The notes under the pieces: generated by a model
What the model was told of the DNA's origin: nothing
Seen by the model: the letters and a program-made list of their open reading frames with translations, nothing else
The model's database searches: none
Source of the DNA: Pelobates cultripes
Lineage: Eukaryota; Chordata; Amphibia; Anura; Pelobatidae
Assembly: GCA_933207985.1 (NCBI GenBank)
Contig: OW240917.1
Location: forward strand, 97,587,653-97,651,652
Length of the DNA stretch: 64,000 nt
Direction: 5' to 3'
Shown: positions 11,171-20,844 of the stretch, piece after piece
Layout of the letters: the number at the start of each line of letters is the position of its first letter
How positions within the stretch are numbered: the first letter of the stretch is position 1
Made by a program: the position numbers and the translations under genes

Positions 11171-11420
11171 TGGTGAGCAAGGGGTTCACGTCTGGATTAC
11201 CCTTTAAACTTATGGTGAGCAAAAAACGGGTCGCAAGAGTATTCAGAGAACAGACAGCAGCTGAAATAGCCTGCCCCAGCTTGAGTTCTGAGCGGGAACC
11301 CACCGAAGGGCAGGCTATTTCAGCTGCTGTCCATTCTCAGAATACTCTTGCGACCAGTTTTTTGCTCTCCATTAGTTTAAAGGGTAATCCAGACGTGGAC
11401 CCCTTGCTCACGGTGCCTAG

Positions 11421-11492
11421 AGAGATATCAGCTATGCCTTACTGATGATGCCTAACAAGGCCGAAACGATCGTCTGGGGTTGCTGTATCTCT
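11421..11492 (+). ncRNA. Type I hammerhead ribozyme, satellite unit A
   Basis: Hand folding gives stem I from 11421-11427 with 11486-11492 (7 bp), then 11429-11432 with 11482-11485 (4 bp), then 11437-11441 with 11475-11479 (5 bp including two G-U pairs), with an internal loop between. The conserved core CTGATGA is at 11442-11448. Stem II is 11450-11452 with 11459-11461, with a T-C mismatch at the closing position. GAAA follows at 11463-11466. Stem III is a 2-bp stem closed by loop GATC (ACGATCGT, 11466-11473). The predicted cleavage is after C11474. The tiny stem III matches newt and retrozyme hammerheads, which cleave best as dimers; the palindromic ACGATCGT would allow pairing between units. 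Activity is inferred. Confidence 0.85.
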
Positions 11493-11747
11493 CGTGCAGA
11501 GATAACTTGCGGGCATTTCAGATCTGGACTGCCCGTATGGGTGGGACCAGTCTGATATGCTTCAGATATGTTCTCTCTGTAATGGCACAAGATGAGCTAA
11601 AACCAGCTTGACTTCTAAGCGGGAACCCACCAAAGGGCAGGCTATTTCAGCTGCTGTCCATTCTCAGAATACTCTTGTGACCCGTTTTTTGCTCTCCATT
11701 AGTTTAAAGGGTAATCCAGACGTGGACCCCTTGCTCACGGTGCCTAG

Positions 11748-11819
11748 AGAGATATCAGCGATGCCTCACTGATGATTCCTAACAAGACTGAAACGATCGT
11801 CTGCGGTTGCTGTATCTCT
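11748..11819 (+). ncRNA. Hammerhead ribozyme, satellite unit B (decayed stem II)
   Basis: Same position in the next repeat, exactly 327 bases on. The CTGATGA core, GAAA, the ACGATCGT stem III and almost all of stem I are kept. Stem II is weakened (TTCC opposite GACT instead of GCC/GGC), so this unit probably cleaves poorly or not at all. That stem I is preserved while stem II is damaged fits ordinary decay rather than selection on this copy. Confidence 0.7.
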
Positions 11820-12022
11820 CGTGCAGAGAGAACTTGCTGGCATTTCGGATCTGTACTGCCTATATGGGTGGGACCAGTCTGATATGCTTCAGATATGTTC
11901 TCTCTGTAATGGCACAAGATGAGCTAAAACCAGCTTGAGTTCTGAGCGGGAACCCACCGAAGGGCAGGCTATTTCAGCTGCTGTCTGTTCTCAGAATACT
12001 CTTGCAATCCGTTTTTTGCTCT

Positions 12023-12580
12023 AATGAAAAAAGTTGTTGAAATAAAGCTTATGTGCCTAGGACAATTATTTCTAATATTTACCTTATTATGTGTAATTAT
12101 AGTACAGTACATCATCTAAAATTTTAATTTAATTTGAGGGGATTTTTTTTTTTTTTTTTTTACTCTTTCATTACATCAAATATTTAATAATGCTTAGCTT
12201 GAAGTTGTCAGAGAAATCTCCATCATTGTACTGACATAATGATGAGCTCTAATGGCACTAACAGAAAACTAGTTAAAATATTTCACAGAATATATTTTGG
12301 CTCATTCATTCTGTATTTTTATTGAACAATATATTTAAGCATGAACACTCTTTTTTGGCTCATGAAAATGTATTATATAATAGACTTTCCTGAATATAGT
12401 GATCGACAAAAAGAACAATAAGTTTAGAGCTAATGAGGTTTACATTATTATAAAAATACATTTATCTCTTCACCGTTTTAGCTTTTGGTTCCTCTGTACT
12501 TTATTTAAACATTTTTTTGAGTTTAACCTTTAGATTGGTTAGGCAAGTCAACTTTTGCCTGACAGTCAAACCATATAGTG
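12023..12580. other. AT-rich intergenic stretch
   Basis: No recognisable gene. It includes a long T run near 12147-12164. Confidence 0.5.
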
Positions 12581-12584
12581 AAGA

Positions 12585-12740
12585 CAATGTAGTCCAGGCA
12601 CTCAGGGTCTTTTTCAAACAGCAGTTTTATTGGAGAAACACGGCAAACACAGCACTGTTATGATCCACATTTGGATCTTTGTCAAGCATTCCAAAGATAT
12701 TGATGACAGATCTGCTTCGTTTGCAAAAAGTGCAGTTGAT
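12585..12740 (-). mobile_element. PLE terminal-repeat fragment, decayed hammerhead
   Basis: On the minus strand the sequence reads TTGACAAAGATCC-AAATGT-GGATC followed by an AAC-containing remnant of the GAAAC block. It then continues to a TTTCTCCAATAAAACTGCTG segment. This layout (TGA-AA, stem-loop, GAAAC, then AATAAA) matches the ends of other PLE fragments here. The stem II arms GATCC/GGATC are perfect but the core has lost key bases. The family call is inference. Confidence 0.4.
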
Positions 12741-13360
12741 GTAATACTATAGTAGACTTGGGTTATTATTTAAGGATGGAAAAAAACAAAGAAAAAGGGG
12801 CGCGCCTTTAATGCAGTATATATAAAATAAACACATAAAATAATGTATAGCTCAAAATAAAAATTAAAATAAAAGTTAAAAGTCCAGGGTAATAGTCCAC
12901 AATAAATTAAACGAATTCTTGTAGTGATGATTCGTCCCAAATGAAGACTTGTGTTTTCAATAAGCCATATGTGGAGAGAAGTAGAGAGGAGATCCAATGG
13001 TACAGTATGTAGGTTTATATGAATATATATATAAAATAAATTAGTATTAGTCACAATTTCCAGAGCTAAAATCCAGCTTTGGTATGAAGTGCGTGAAGTG
13101 AAATGATCCCCATTCAAGGATATATGGAGTTGTAGCTTGAAATTAGGTGGTCCACCGGGGATTCCGACCGAAAATTAAAACAGATAAAAAAATATAGTGC
13201 TCACTGAATGACTTGAATATAGATTAAAAGGAAGTATGAAATGTACTCACAATATATTGAGCAGACCTCACTGCTTAATTTGTAGCGTATGGGTGTTATA
13301 ATCCCCACCTATGAATTCTTTTGGCGTTTCATAAAATCGTGTTGATCCAAATAGTCAGGT
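12741..13360. other. AT-rich DNA, probably PLE-derived UTR
   Basis: No protein family recognised. On the minus strand it is continuous with the fragment at 13361-13800 and may be untranslated terminal sequence of the same retroelement. Confidence 0.35.
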
Positions 13361-13800
13361 TTAGAGATAGAAAATAAATAAATAAAATAGGAATGTGGCA
13401 ACTAAAATGTTTGGGGCCAAAAATTCCTTTATTATGACAATATAAAAAGTAGTAAAACAAATTCTTGACGCGTTTCGCCCACAACAGGCTTCTTCAAGTA
13501 GAATATAGTAAAAACATAAACCTGACTTACAATGCTTTATATAGGGTACATTAATTGTATTGGAATTCGAATATTCCCGCCAAAATGACGTCATAACAAG
13601 CTTATTTTTAAAATACATATTAAAATAGTGTAACAATAATATAGACATCATGTGCATACATATAGAAATGAATTCTGCATATAATTTATAAAAAACAAGA
13701 TGTAAATCCATTGAAAAGTAAATAAAAGTGAAAATCACGTGACGCGCGGCTATAATTACCATTGTATCATCAGCATCTATTGTCAAAGCATGAAACTATA
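13361..13800 (-). mobile_element. PLE terminal-repeat fragment
   Basis: Contains a hammerhead-like motif on the minus strand (13461-13505) followed downstream by AATAAAGGAATTTTTGG, an arrangement repeated at other PLE ends in the window. No reverse transcriptase or GIY-YIG domain is joined to it. The open frame 13361-13786 has no domain. Confidence 0.5.
13461..13505 (-). ncRNA. Hammerhead-like motif with one-base core insertion
   Basis: Read on the minus strand: stem I ATTCT with AGAAT, a core CTTGAAGA (one extra T compared with CTGANGA), stem II GCC with GGC around a TGTTGTG loop, then GAAA, and the minimal stem III ACGCGT followed by C at the cleavage position. All elements are in order and correctly spaced except the inserted T, which should impair cleavage. 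Confidence 0.5.
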
Positions 13801-13914
13801 CACACATATAGTAAAGAACAAGCATGCCCAGGTATGTTACAATGACAAAGACATAGTGGTTAAAGATACATTGTTTAAAAAAAGTAGTTAAAATGCAAGA
13901 AAATGATAGCGTCC

Positions 13915-14062
13915 AGTATTAAGCTATGTCCTGGATTGCAGTAGGGAGCTTTTAAAACTCAGACTTGCATAAGGCACTGGTTCAGCTGGAGATGATCTGA
14001 GCTATGTCCTGGATTGCAGTAGGAAGCTTTTAAAACTCAGACTTGCATAAGGCTGGAAATGA
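13915..14062. repeat. Tandem duplication of ~82 bp
   Basis: The block AGCTATGTCCTGGATTGCAG to CATAAGGC occurs at about 13920 and again at about 14002 with one or two changes (GTAGGGAGC against GTAGGAAGC). The spacer contains ACTGGTTCAGCTGG. It overlaps the end of an L2 LINE fragment. Confidence 0.75.
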
Positions 14063-14430
14063 TCTTCCGCTGTAGTGGGTGTGAATGAACATAGAACAGC
14101 AGAGGGAGTGGGGTTTGGGGAAGTATTGGTAGGGGAAGGAGATAAATGAGAAATCTCTTCCCTGATTGTAGAAATCTTCTCAGTGAAGTGAGTTGCAACG
14201 TTTGTGGTGGTGAAGTTGGTAGGTGAAGGAGATGCAACAGGGTGAAGAAGAGAGTTAAAATTGTAAAATAGGCATTTGGGATCGGATGAGAGTGTGATTA
14301 TGAGGGTATTGAAATACTTTAAATTTGCAGAGGAATGAGCCAAGCTGTAGGAGGAGTGCAGCATAAATGAATACAAACATTTTACTTTCATCCTTGCAAC
14401 CCTTTTGGTTTGATTTTTTTTGCAAATCAA
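13999..14430 (-). pseudogene. L2 LINE ORF2 fragment (linker between EN and RT)
   Basis: The 142-residue open frame carries features of the region between endonuclease and reverse transcriptase in L2-type LINEs: a YFNTLI..LSSDPK segment, then FYNFNSLLHP, then a serine/proline run and THFTEKISTIR. Neither the catalytic endonuclease nor RT is present, so it is a truncated internal piece. The final codons fall within a local tandem duplication. Family assignment is from motif memory; the frame is intact only by chance or recent age. Confidence 0.7.
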
Positions 14431-15870
14431 TTTTTTGTATCAGAAATTCTCTATTTAAAAACCATGATATTTCTGATACAACCCAGTAGAATTAATGTCT
14501 CATCCTAACTGTATTATTGCCATACAGCCATTCAGCTATTTAACCATATCTTGGCAGGTTAACATTCCAAGCAAAATATATATAATGGATGCCAAGCTAC
14601 AAACCCAGTGGGAGGAAGTTATAAATCACAACTGGCTAGAGATTTTAGAACCTGTCCATAATAATTTTGTGGTATTGCCAAGCACTTTGCTATATTTCCT
14701 TTGGGACAATACTAGTCAGAAATATTCTTTACGTGCCCAAGGTTACTCCAGCAACGATTGCTACTGAAAGACATGCACCTATAAAGTAGCCACAGTAAGG
14801 CAAAGGTTTCTTCCTGCTTATAGTAAATAATAAAGCAATAAGAATGTCTATTAACTAACAACTAAGATTATTTATTTTGTTTGCAATTCTTTTTACAGGG
14901 GTCTTAACATTTTCACAACATAAAGACTGTTTCATTTTACATGAAATACATTCCATCTTAATCTTTTCCATAATTTAATTTAAAGTAAATATCCAATTTT
15001 TTTGTATCCTTTAAACTAGATTAATTAATGTATCAAACAACAGGAAAATGCATTCACGATGAAAGTAGAAGACTAATTCAATTAACATTGGCAAAATAAA
15101 AAATATCAATAAGCAGATAACTTTCTTTTAAAATTAAAACCAGAAAATGTAAGAATAAAGCACAAACAGATTTTGAAAGCTGAAAAGAATATTTCCTTTT
15201 TCAACATAAAATTGCAAACTGCATTAATGGAACTCTTTTACATTCTTCTGGATCATATTTAGAGTTCTGAAACTCTTTTCTTTAATGGTTTTTCCCCCAA
15301 ACCTTTCATATGACTTAATTACAATGTGCTACTTGGAGCTTTAAACAATTTAAAATAGATCTGCCTGCTCTGAGTTTTTTAAATGTTTTAAACAGCAATG
15401 TTTATTTGTTTAATCTGGTGCTAAAAATCATGCATTTTAATAATGTTACCGGTGACCAAAAAGCAGCACTTTTAACCCCATCATTCAAATCATGTAGTGG
15501 TCTAATATAACCAGTGACATCATCATCCATATAAAAATCCAAAAACAAAAAGCACAGATTAAGCAACATCAGTGTTATTACTTTGTGGAGATAATCTCAG
15601 AATATCATATTATTTCTGACAGGAATACTTTAGTTCACATAAATCACAGTGGTCATTGTGTAACAAACCATTTCAATGTCACAACAGAGAGTACCATATT
15701 GCACTGCTCTCATATTTGGTGATGAAAGGAAATAAACTAAATAAATAATATTCTGTGAGATCTTAAAGCAGAAGTGTCATTATATTTTTTTAACTTTTGG
15801 CATGTTCCAAAAGCTTGGCCATTTCTTTTTAGATACAGCTAATTGTATTTGTTCTTGTTAGTATAATCAT
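14431..15870. other. AT-rich stretch without recognised genes
   Basis: No family recognised. A 90-codon open frame (14495-14767) has no motif or signal peptide. The rest is AT-rich unique sequence. Confidence 0.5.
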
Positions 15871-15874
15871 TCCC

Positions 15875-15972
15875 TTCAGGCTTTTTGCTGTAAACACTGT
15901 CTTTTAGGAATATGTCCAGTGCCCACTCCTCAGATGGCTACTAGAGGTGCTTCTTGGGGCAGTGCTGAACAC
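15875..15972 (-). mobile_element. Fragment of TTAA-type MITE
   Basis: About 100 bases (GTAAACACTGTCTTTT, CAGATGGCTACTAGAGGTGCTTC, GGGGCAGTGCTG) match in reverse orientation the 3' half of the complete MITE at 42961-43496. Neither terminus is present. A short CA repeat follows at 15970-15984. Confidence 0.65.
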
Positions 15973-16029
15973 ACACACACACATTTTATTTTTAAAATCA
16001 CAGGTCCATTTTTTTGATGAGAAGAACTT

Positions 16030-16405
16030 ACCGCCACCACTTCAATTATAAGAAATGTGGTTTCAACAGGAAAGGGCAACTGCCCATACAGCCAGGGCCA
16101 CAACAGACCTCCTGAGACAACTGTTCAGTGAGTAGATAATATCAAGAAATCCCCAGATTAATTAGCCACCACATTTGCCTGACCTTTCAGCTCTCGATGA
16201 CTTCTTGTGGGGATATTTCAAGGAATGGCTGTATGTGAACAAATCACGCACACTCAAGCAGCTCAAAGAGAATATCTGTGCAGAAATTTGAGTGCTAGAG
16301 CCTCAGATATTAACTAATGTTATGAAAAATTTAATTGAAAGAGCTCAACTTTGCGAGGTGGCAAAAGGAGCTAATTTAAAAGATGTAATTTTCCATACCT
16401 AGTCA
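16030..16405 (+). pseudogene. Mariner-like transposase C-terminal remnant
   Basis: Translation from 16053 gives MWFQQERATAHTARATTDLL, then a stop. Frame-shifted pieces follow containing NWPPHLPDLSAL, FLWGY and a C-terminal ERAQLCEVAKG segment. This is the order of the C-terminal half of mariner-type DDE transposases. In that family the QQD motif holds a catalytic aspartate; here it is QQE. Stops and frameshifts make it dead. No terminal inverted repeats were found nearby. Confidence 0.75.
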
Positions 16406-16499
16406 AACATAAGTTCATCATTCATTATATGTAATCTCATTGAAATTGGCTCTTAAAAAAAAAGCTTTTGACTCTTCAAACCCTACTCTGAACTTTGTA

Positions 16500-16562
16500 T
16501 TGTTGTTGTTATTATTATTATTATATTTATATATAGGTCAACAAATTCCGTAGCGCTTTAAA
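16500..16562. mobile_element. L2 LINE 3' tail
   Basis: TTATTATTATTATAT followed by CAACAAATTCCGTAGCGCTTTA matches the 3' end seen at 20845-20890, where it lies beyond an L2 reverse transcriptase on the minus strand. The Tc1-like element starting at 16571 inserted just beyond this tail. Confidence 0.65.
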
Positions 16563-16786
16563 TGTATATACACCCTGTTCAAAATTCTATTTAAGTGTCA
16601 CAAAGATTAAATATTTTGATTTTCAGTTTAACTGATGGATGGCATTGTGTCTCAGGGCTCTTTTGATCACTGAAAACAATCTCGGGACACCTGTGATAAT
16701 TAGATTGCCAGGTGAGCCCAATTTAAGGAAAACTACTAAAGGAGGGTGTTCCACATTATTAAGCAGAGCACCATTTTTATGCACTA

Positions 16787-18569
16787 TGGGGAAGAAAAAG
16801 GATCTCTCTGCTGCCGAAAAGAGTGAAATAGTTCAATGCCGAGGTATGAAAACATTAGATATATCATGAAAACGTAAGCATGATCATCGCACTAATAAGA
16901 GATTTGTGGCTGATTCAGAGCACAGATGGGTTCGTGCAGATAAAGGCACATTGAGGAAGATTTCTGCCAGATCCATGCATCGGATCAAGAGAGCAACTGC
17001 TAAAATACCATTACATAGCAGCAAACAGATATTTGAAGTTGCTGGTGCCTCTGGAGTCCCACGGACATCAAGGTGTAGAGTCCTCCAGAGTCTTGCAACT
17101 GTGCATAAACCTTCTAATCAACCACCACTAACCAATGCTCACAAGCAGAAACGGCTGCATTGGTCAGAAAAATACATGAAGACTCATTTTCAAACAGTCC
17201 TGTTCACTGATGAGTGCTGTGAAGCCCTGGATGGTCCAGATAGATGGAGTAGTGGATGGTGTAATGACATGAAGGGGGGCTGCCCTGGAACAGCACTGTC
17301 ACTTTAAATGTGGGAACCAATACAGCAAAGAAATAAATGCCAAGACACAAATGAATAGGGTAAATCAAGAGATATATATATATATTACAGAGCACCAAAA
17401 TACAAAACAAAACAAAACAATATATATACAATGCCACAAAATATATACAATAAATCAGAATAAGCACGAATCGTACAGGCAACATATACTGAAACAGTCC
17501 TTTGGTATAAGGGCAGGATTGTGCAGTTACCATGAGTAGCAGGTAGGGCACAGATCCAGAGTCACAAGACTAATATACTGACACCAGGAAGCAAGATCAG
17601 AAGCAGAATAAATAAACAAGGCTGCAGGGTCAGGATCACTGGTAATAAAGCAGAGAACACGGAACCTGAACACGGGATCAGAGGGCACAGGAACTAAGGA
17701 CCAGGAGGACAAAGTAACGCAGGATCAGGAGGACACAGGACGAAGACCAGAAGAACACAGGAATGAAGACCAGGAGGTGCAGGACACATGACCAAGGAAC
17801 AGTTTGCAGGATCAAGGAGCCAGGAGACAGAATCACAGGGAACCAGGAACCGGGGAAACAGGAGACAAGAGACAATGATCTGGCAAGGGGTGAGGGGAGA
17901 AACCAGACTATATAGGTGCTAAACAAGGACCAGGTGAAGTGCTTAATGAAAAGAAATTAGGAACAGTGCCAAACAAAGATAGTGGTGAATGTGGGTACTG
18001 CACAAAGGCAAATAAACTAAGGAGTGTTGTGACAGATGGTTGTGGACGGTCACCCTGTTCCAACAAGGCTGTGACATCAGCAAGGCACTGGTGGAGTCAT
18101 GTTATGGGCCGGAATCATGGGAAGAGAGCTGGTCGGCCCCTTTAGGCTCCCCGAAGGTGTAAAGATAACCGCTGCAAAGTATGTGCAGTTTCTGACTGAC
18201 CACTTTCTTCCCTGGTACAGAAGGAAGAACTATGCTTTCCATAATAAAATCTTCATGCACGACAATGCACCATCTCATGCTGCAAATAATACCTCTGCAT
18301 CAATGGCTGCTATGGGGATAAAAGGAGAGAAAGTCATGGTGTGGCTTCCATGCTCCCCTGACCTCAATCCTGTTGAGAACCTTTGTAGCATCCTCAAGCA
18401 AAAGATCTATGAGGGTAGGAGGCAGTTTACATCCAAACAGCAGCTATGGGAGGCTATTCTGACATCTTGCAAACAAATTCAAGCAGAAACTGTCCCAAAA
18501 CTCACATGTTCAATGGATGCAAGACTTGTGAAGCTGCTATCAAATAAGGGGTCCTATGTTAAAATGTAA
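16787..18569 (+). pseudogene. Tc1-like transposase, interrupted
   Basis: A DDE transposase that cuts and pastes the surrounding element. Starting at the ATG at 16787, the N-terminal piece reads MGKKKDLSAAEKSEIVQC (helix-turn-helix region) and ends at a stop near 16869. A middle piece includes FTDEC with the first catalytic Asp and is cut at 17259 by a solo LTR. The C-terminal part resumes after 18039 and includes GRELVGPFRLPEG, MHDNAPSHA (second Asp) and LNPVENL (catalytic Glu), ending in KGSYVKM at 18566. All three catalytic residues are still visible, so disruption came from the early stop, a frameshift and the LTR insertion, not from active-site loss. Confidence 0.9.
17260..18034 (-). mobile_element. 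Solo LTR inside Tc1-like transposon, TSD GATGG
   Basis: A 775-bp insertion begins TGTAATGACA and ends GTTGTGACA. It is flanked by perfect 5-bp duplications GATGG (17255-17259 and 18035-18039). Removing it and one duplication rejoins the transposase reading. On the minus strand a TATATAG box lies near 17907-17916, so the LTR probably points leftward. Single LTRs arise by recombination between the two LTRs of an integrated retroelement. The interior is rich in CAGGA/GACCAGGA phrases. Confidence 0.88.
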
Positions 18570-19011
18570 CGTGGCCTGTTAAAATGTTTAAGAAGTTAAA
18601 ATGTTGTTATAAGTTTGATTGAAATAGCTTTTGATTTCAGTAAATATGCTGCAAACACAACAAATGACAATTTCCAGTTCTTTACAACCTATAAAGTGTT
18701 TTGAAACTTACTGTGCGTAATAATTTGGAACAGTGCATTGTAAGTTTTTTATGTTTTAAAAAAAAATACTGTTATCATTAGGAGGTTTGTTCAATAAAAT
18801 TTGAATTGTACTCTTAATAGTTGATAACATGAGAATTATGCTGACTGTTATTTACATCAATTATTTAGGTAAATGAGAAAAATATAATTTGCATAATAAT
18901 TTGGAACAGGGTGTATACATATAAGATGCCAAAATATATATATATATCCAAAGTAGAATGGCTGCTCACCGGTCTTAAAATTTAAATACTTTATTAAATC
19001 AATTTTAAAAA

Positions 19012-19052
19012 GACCAACGTTTCAGTCGCCGCTCGACACTTTCCTCAGGGTC
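19012..19052 (-). ncRNA. Hammerhead ribozyme motif, exact core
   Basis: On the minus strand: stem I GACC (19052-19049) with GGTC (19015-19012); core CTGAGGA (19048-19042), a perfect match to CTGANGA; stem II about 6 bp with one bulge and a GAGC loop; GAAA at 19023-19020; minimal stem III loop; then the cleavage triplet GTT immediately before stem I. All invariant positions I can check are kept. It lies downstream of a Penelope endonuclease, where hammerheads are known to occur. Confidence 0.72.
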
Positions 19053-20118
19053 AACAATAGAAAACAATGTAGACATACATATACGCGCAATATATATCTA
19101 CATGAATAATCATAAAAACTCACCCAGGTGTTGTGCACCCACCGCCCGCATTCTGAGTGAACTTCCGTGTATGCGCATGCACCCGCAAGCATGTGCCCCC
19201 CCCCCAGTCACGTGATGCGTGATTTTGGCTTAGGTGCCCTTGAAGGCACAGTGTTGCTCTCTTACGATAGGTGCCCATGAAGGCACACAGGATCTCTGTA
19301 TATGCACTAGCTAATTACTGGTTATTTTCTCTGGGTCATCATTATTATCCTTCCTATGTACCCCTCAGTGGTGTTTTTGCTACATTGGATTTAGGCTCCC
19401 TCTGCTTTTTATCCCGAGTTGCCCACATCAGCCACTTTCAGCTCTTTGTACTGGCTATATTATACATTTAGCGATCTCCTTACCCAGACATTTCACAACA
19501 TACAATCTAGATATCTGAGGCTCTCAGTATATTATAGGATACTTTGTTTCCACTATACCATTTCTGTAGGGATATTGCTACAGTGTATTCTTTATCCTGA
19601 CTAGTTGCCCACGTATTTGTGGAAAGATAATTTGGAGTTACTCAACTGCTTGTCAAACCAATTACTTTAGAGGAATTACCAGCTCACTTCTTGTATATAT
19701 TTATCCCCCTTTACCACTCTTTTACCCCTTCCCCCATTTTTGTTTTTTATTTAGTGTGACTTATTAAGAGCTAGACACCTCTAGCTTTTCTACCTATGTA
19801 TTAAAAGTTACATTTTAACTCTATTACAGGCCATTGGACAGAATATTTCTCTCTTGTCTCTAGATATAAGATATAGTGGAAGAATCCATGCAAGAGATAG
19901 ACTTAATGATAATAAATATACATCGGAAAAAGCATAGATGAATAGAATTAATACTTAGCATGTTATTCACATATATTAAGTGTCAGAGGGGAATAAAGTC
20001 CAATCTGGCCTTAGTATATATAAGTTAGATATATAGATCTGCAATACGTTGCAAGGAATATAGTATTGATTCCCACCATTTTTGATTCCAATCATAGAAA
20101 AATACCAAGTGAATATTT

Positions 20119-20421
20119 TTAATTGAGTCCTTTAGGGTATACAGTGTCTATTGTTCTTATCCAGAACAGTTCCCTTTGTAATAAAAGTTTTTTACGGTTC
20201 CCGCCTCGTGCTGGTGGGGGGATGTGGTCGATTGCCATGAATTTCATGGAAGGTAGTGGGTGGTTATGTTCCAGGAAATGTTTGGCCACAGGTAGCTCTG
20301 AGCCTTTGTACCTGTACGCAATTTGTATGCTGGAATGATGGTTACGGATTCTTTCCCTCAACAGCAAGTCTGTCTTCCAAATGTATGCCAAAACACAAGG
20401 GCATAGTAGTTTATAAACCAC
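20119..20421 (-). pseudogene. Penelope GIY-YIG endonuclease, C-terminal part
   Basis: The 100-residue frame carries the end of a PLE GIY-YIG domain: YIWKT (family YIGKT, here Gly to Trp), RERIRNHHSSI with the conserved Arg and His, VAKHF..HNH, RGGNR and LLQRELFWIRTIDT with the conserved Glu, ending PKGLN. The N-terminal GIY strand and all of the reverse transcriptase are missing. This domain nicks DNA to prime PLE reverse transcription. The Gly to Trp change and truncation mean it is not functional. Confidence 0.85.
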
Positions 20422-20844
20422 ATAGTAACTGGTGCAAGTTAGCCTGTATCGTATTGTGTATTTCTTGCTGGTGTGCAGTGTTAATTCTATTCATCTATGC
20501 TTTTTCTAATGTATATTTATTATCATCATTAAGTCTCTCTTGCATGGATTCTTCAACTGTATTTTTTTTTTTTTTACTATTTAACTATATATAATTATAG
20601 GCATTTAACTCACTCAAACTATATAATGAGCGTATTAGCTTCGAAATCAGCCTTTATTTATTTGTATTTTTTACATTGATTTTGTAACATTTGTCCTGGA
20701 ACCTATGGGGATACATTACTAGCAGTATATTTTGGTTATGACACATCTACTTCGGTATAGATATTTAATTAAGTGGCTACACATATGATACATCATTGTA
20801 AGTTCCTTTGTTTTTTATTATTATTATTATTTTTATCATTATTA

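Larger units (their letters stand above)
11173..12022 (+). repeat. 327-bp satellite array with inverted left arm
   Basis: Direct repeats run from about 11277 to 12022 (2.3 units). CAGCTGCTGTC falls at 11321, 11648 and 11975, giving a period of exactly 327 twice. The left flank 11173-11276 is an inverted copy of 11308-11411, so the array begins with a hairpin. Each complete unit carries a hammerhead-ribozyme fold (separate entries). Unit length and ribozyme content recall newt satellite 2 (about 330 bp) and animal hammerhead retrozymes. No protein is encoded; the 112-codon frame at 11107-11445 is fortuitous. Confidence 0.9.
16571..18913 (+). mobile_element. Tc1-like transposon split by a solo LTR
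   Basis: Terminal inverted repeats CACCCTGTTC-AAAT lie at 16571 and, as the reverse complement, ending at 18913, each flanked by TA, the Tc1/mariner target duplication. Total length is 2343 bp. Removing the nested LTR and one 5-bp duplication leaves about 1.56 kb, a normal Tc1 length. The transposase reads on the plus strand. The element lies directly downstream of an L2 tail. Confidence 0.9.
18955..20560 (-). mobile_element. Penelope-like element, 3' part
   Basis: A minus-strand GIY-YIG endonuclease C-terminus lies at 20119-20421, with a hammerhead-like motif downstream at 19012-19052 in what would be its 3' terminal repeat. Inverted segments 19873-19951 and 20481-20560 (about 90% complementary) bracket the endonuclease piece. 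The reverse transcriptase is absent, so the copy is truncated. PLEs characteristically combine RT, GIY-YIG and terminal repeats in odd orientations. Confidence 0.7.

Noticed and set aside
14495..14767. 90-codon plus-strand frame
   Set aside because: No motif, signal peptide or neighbour supports it.
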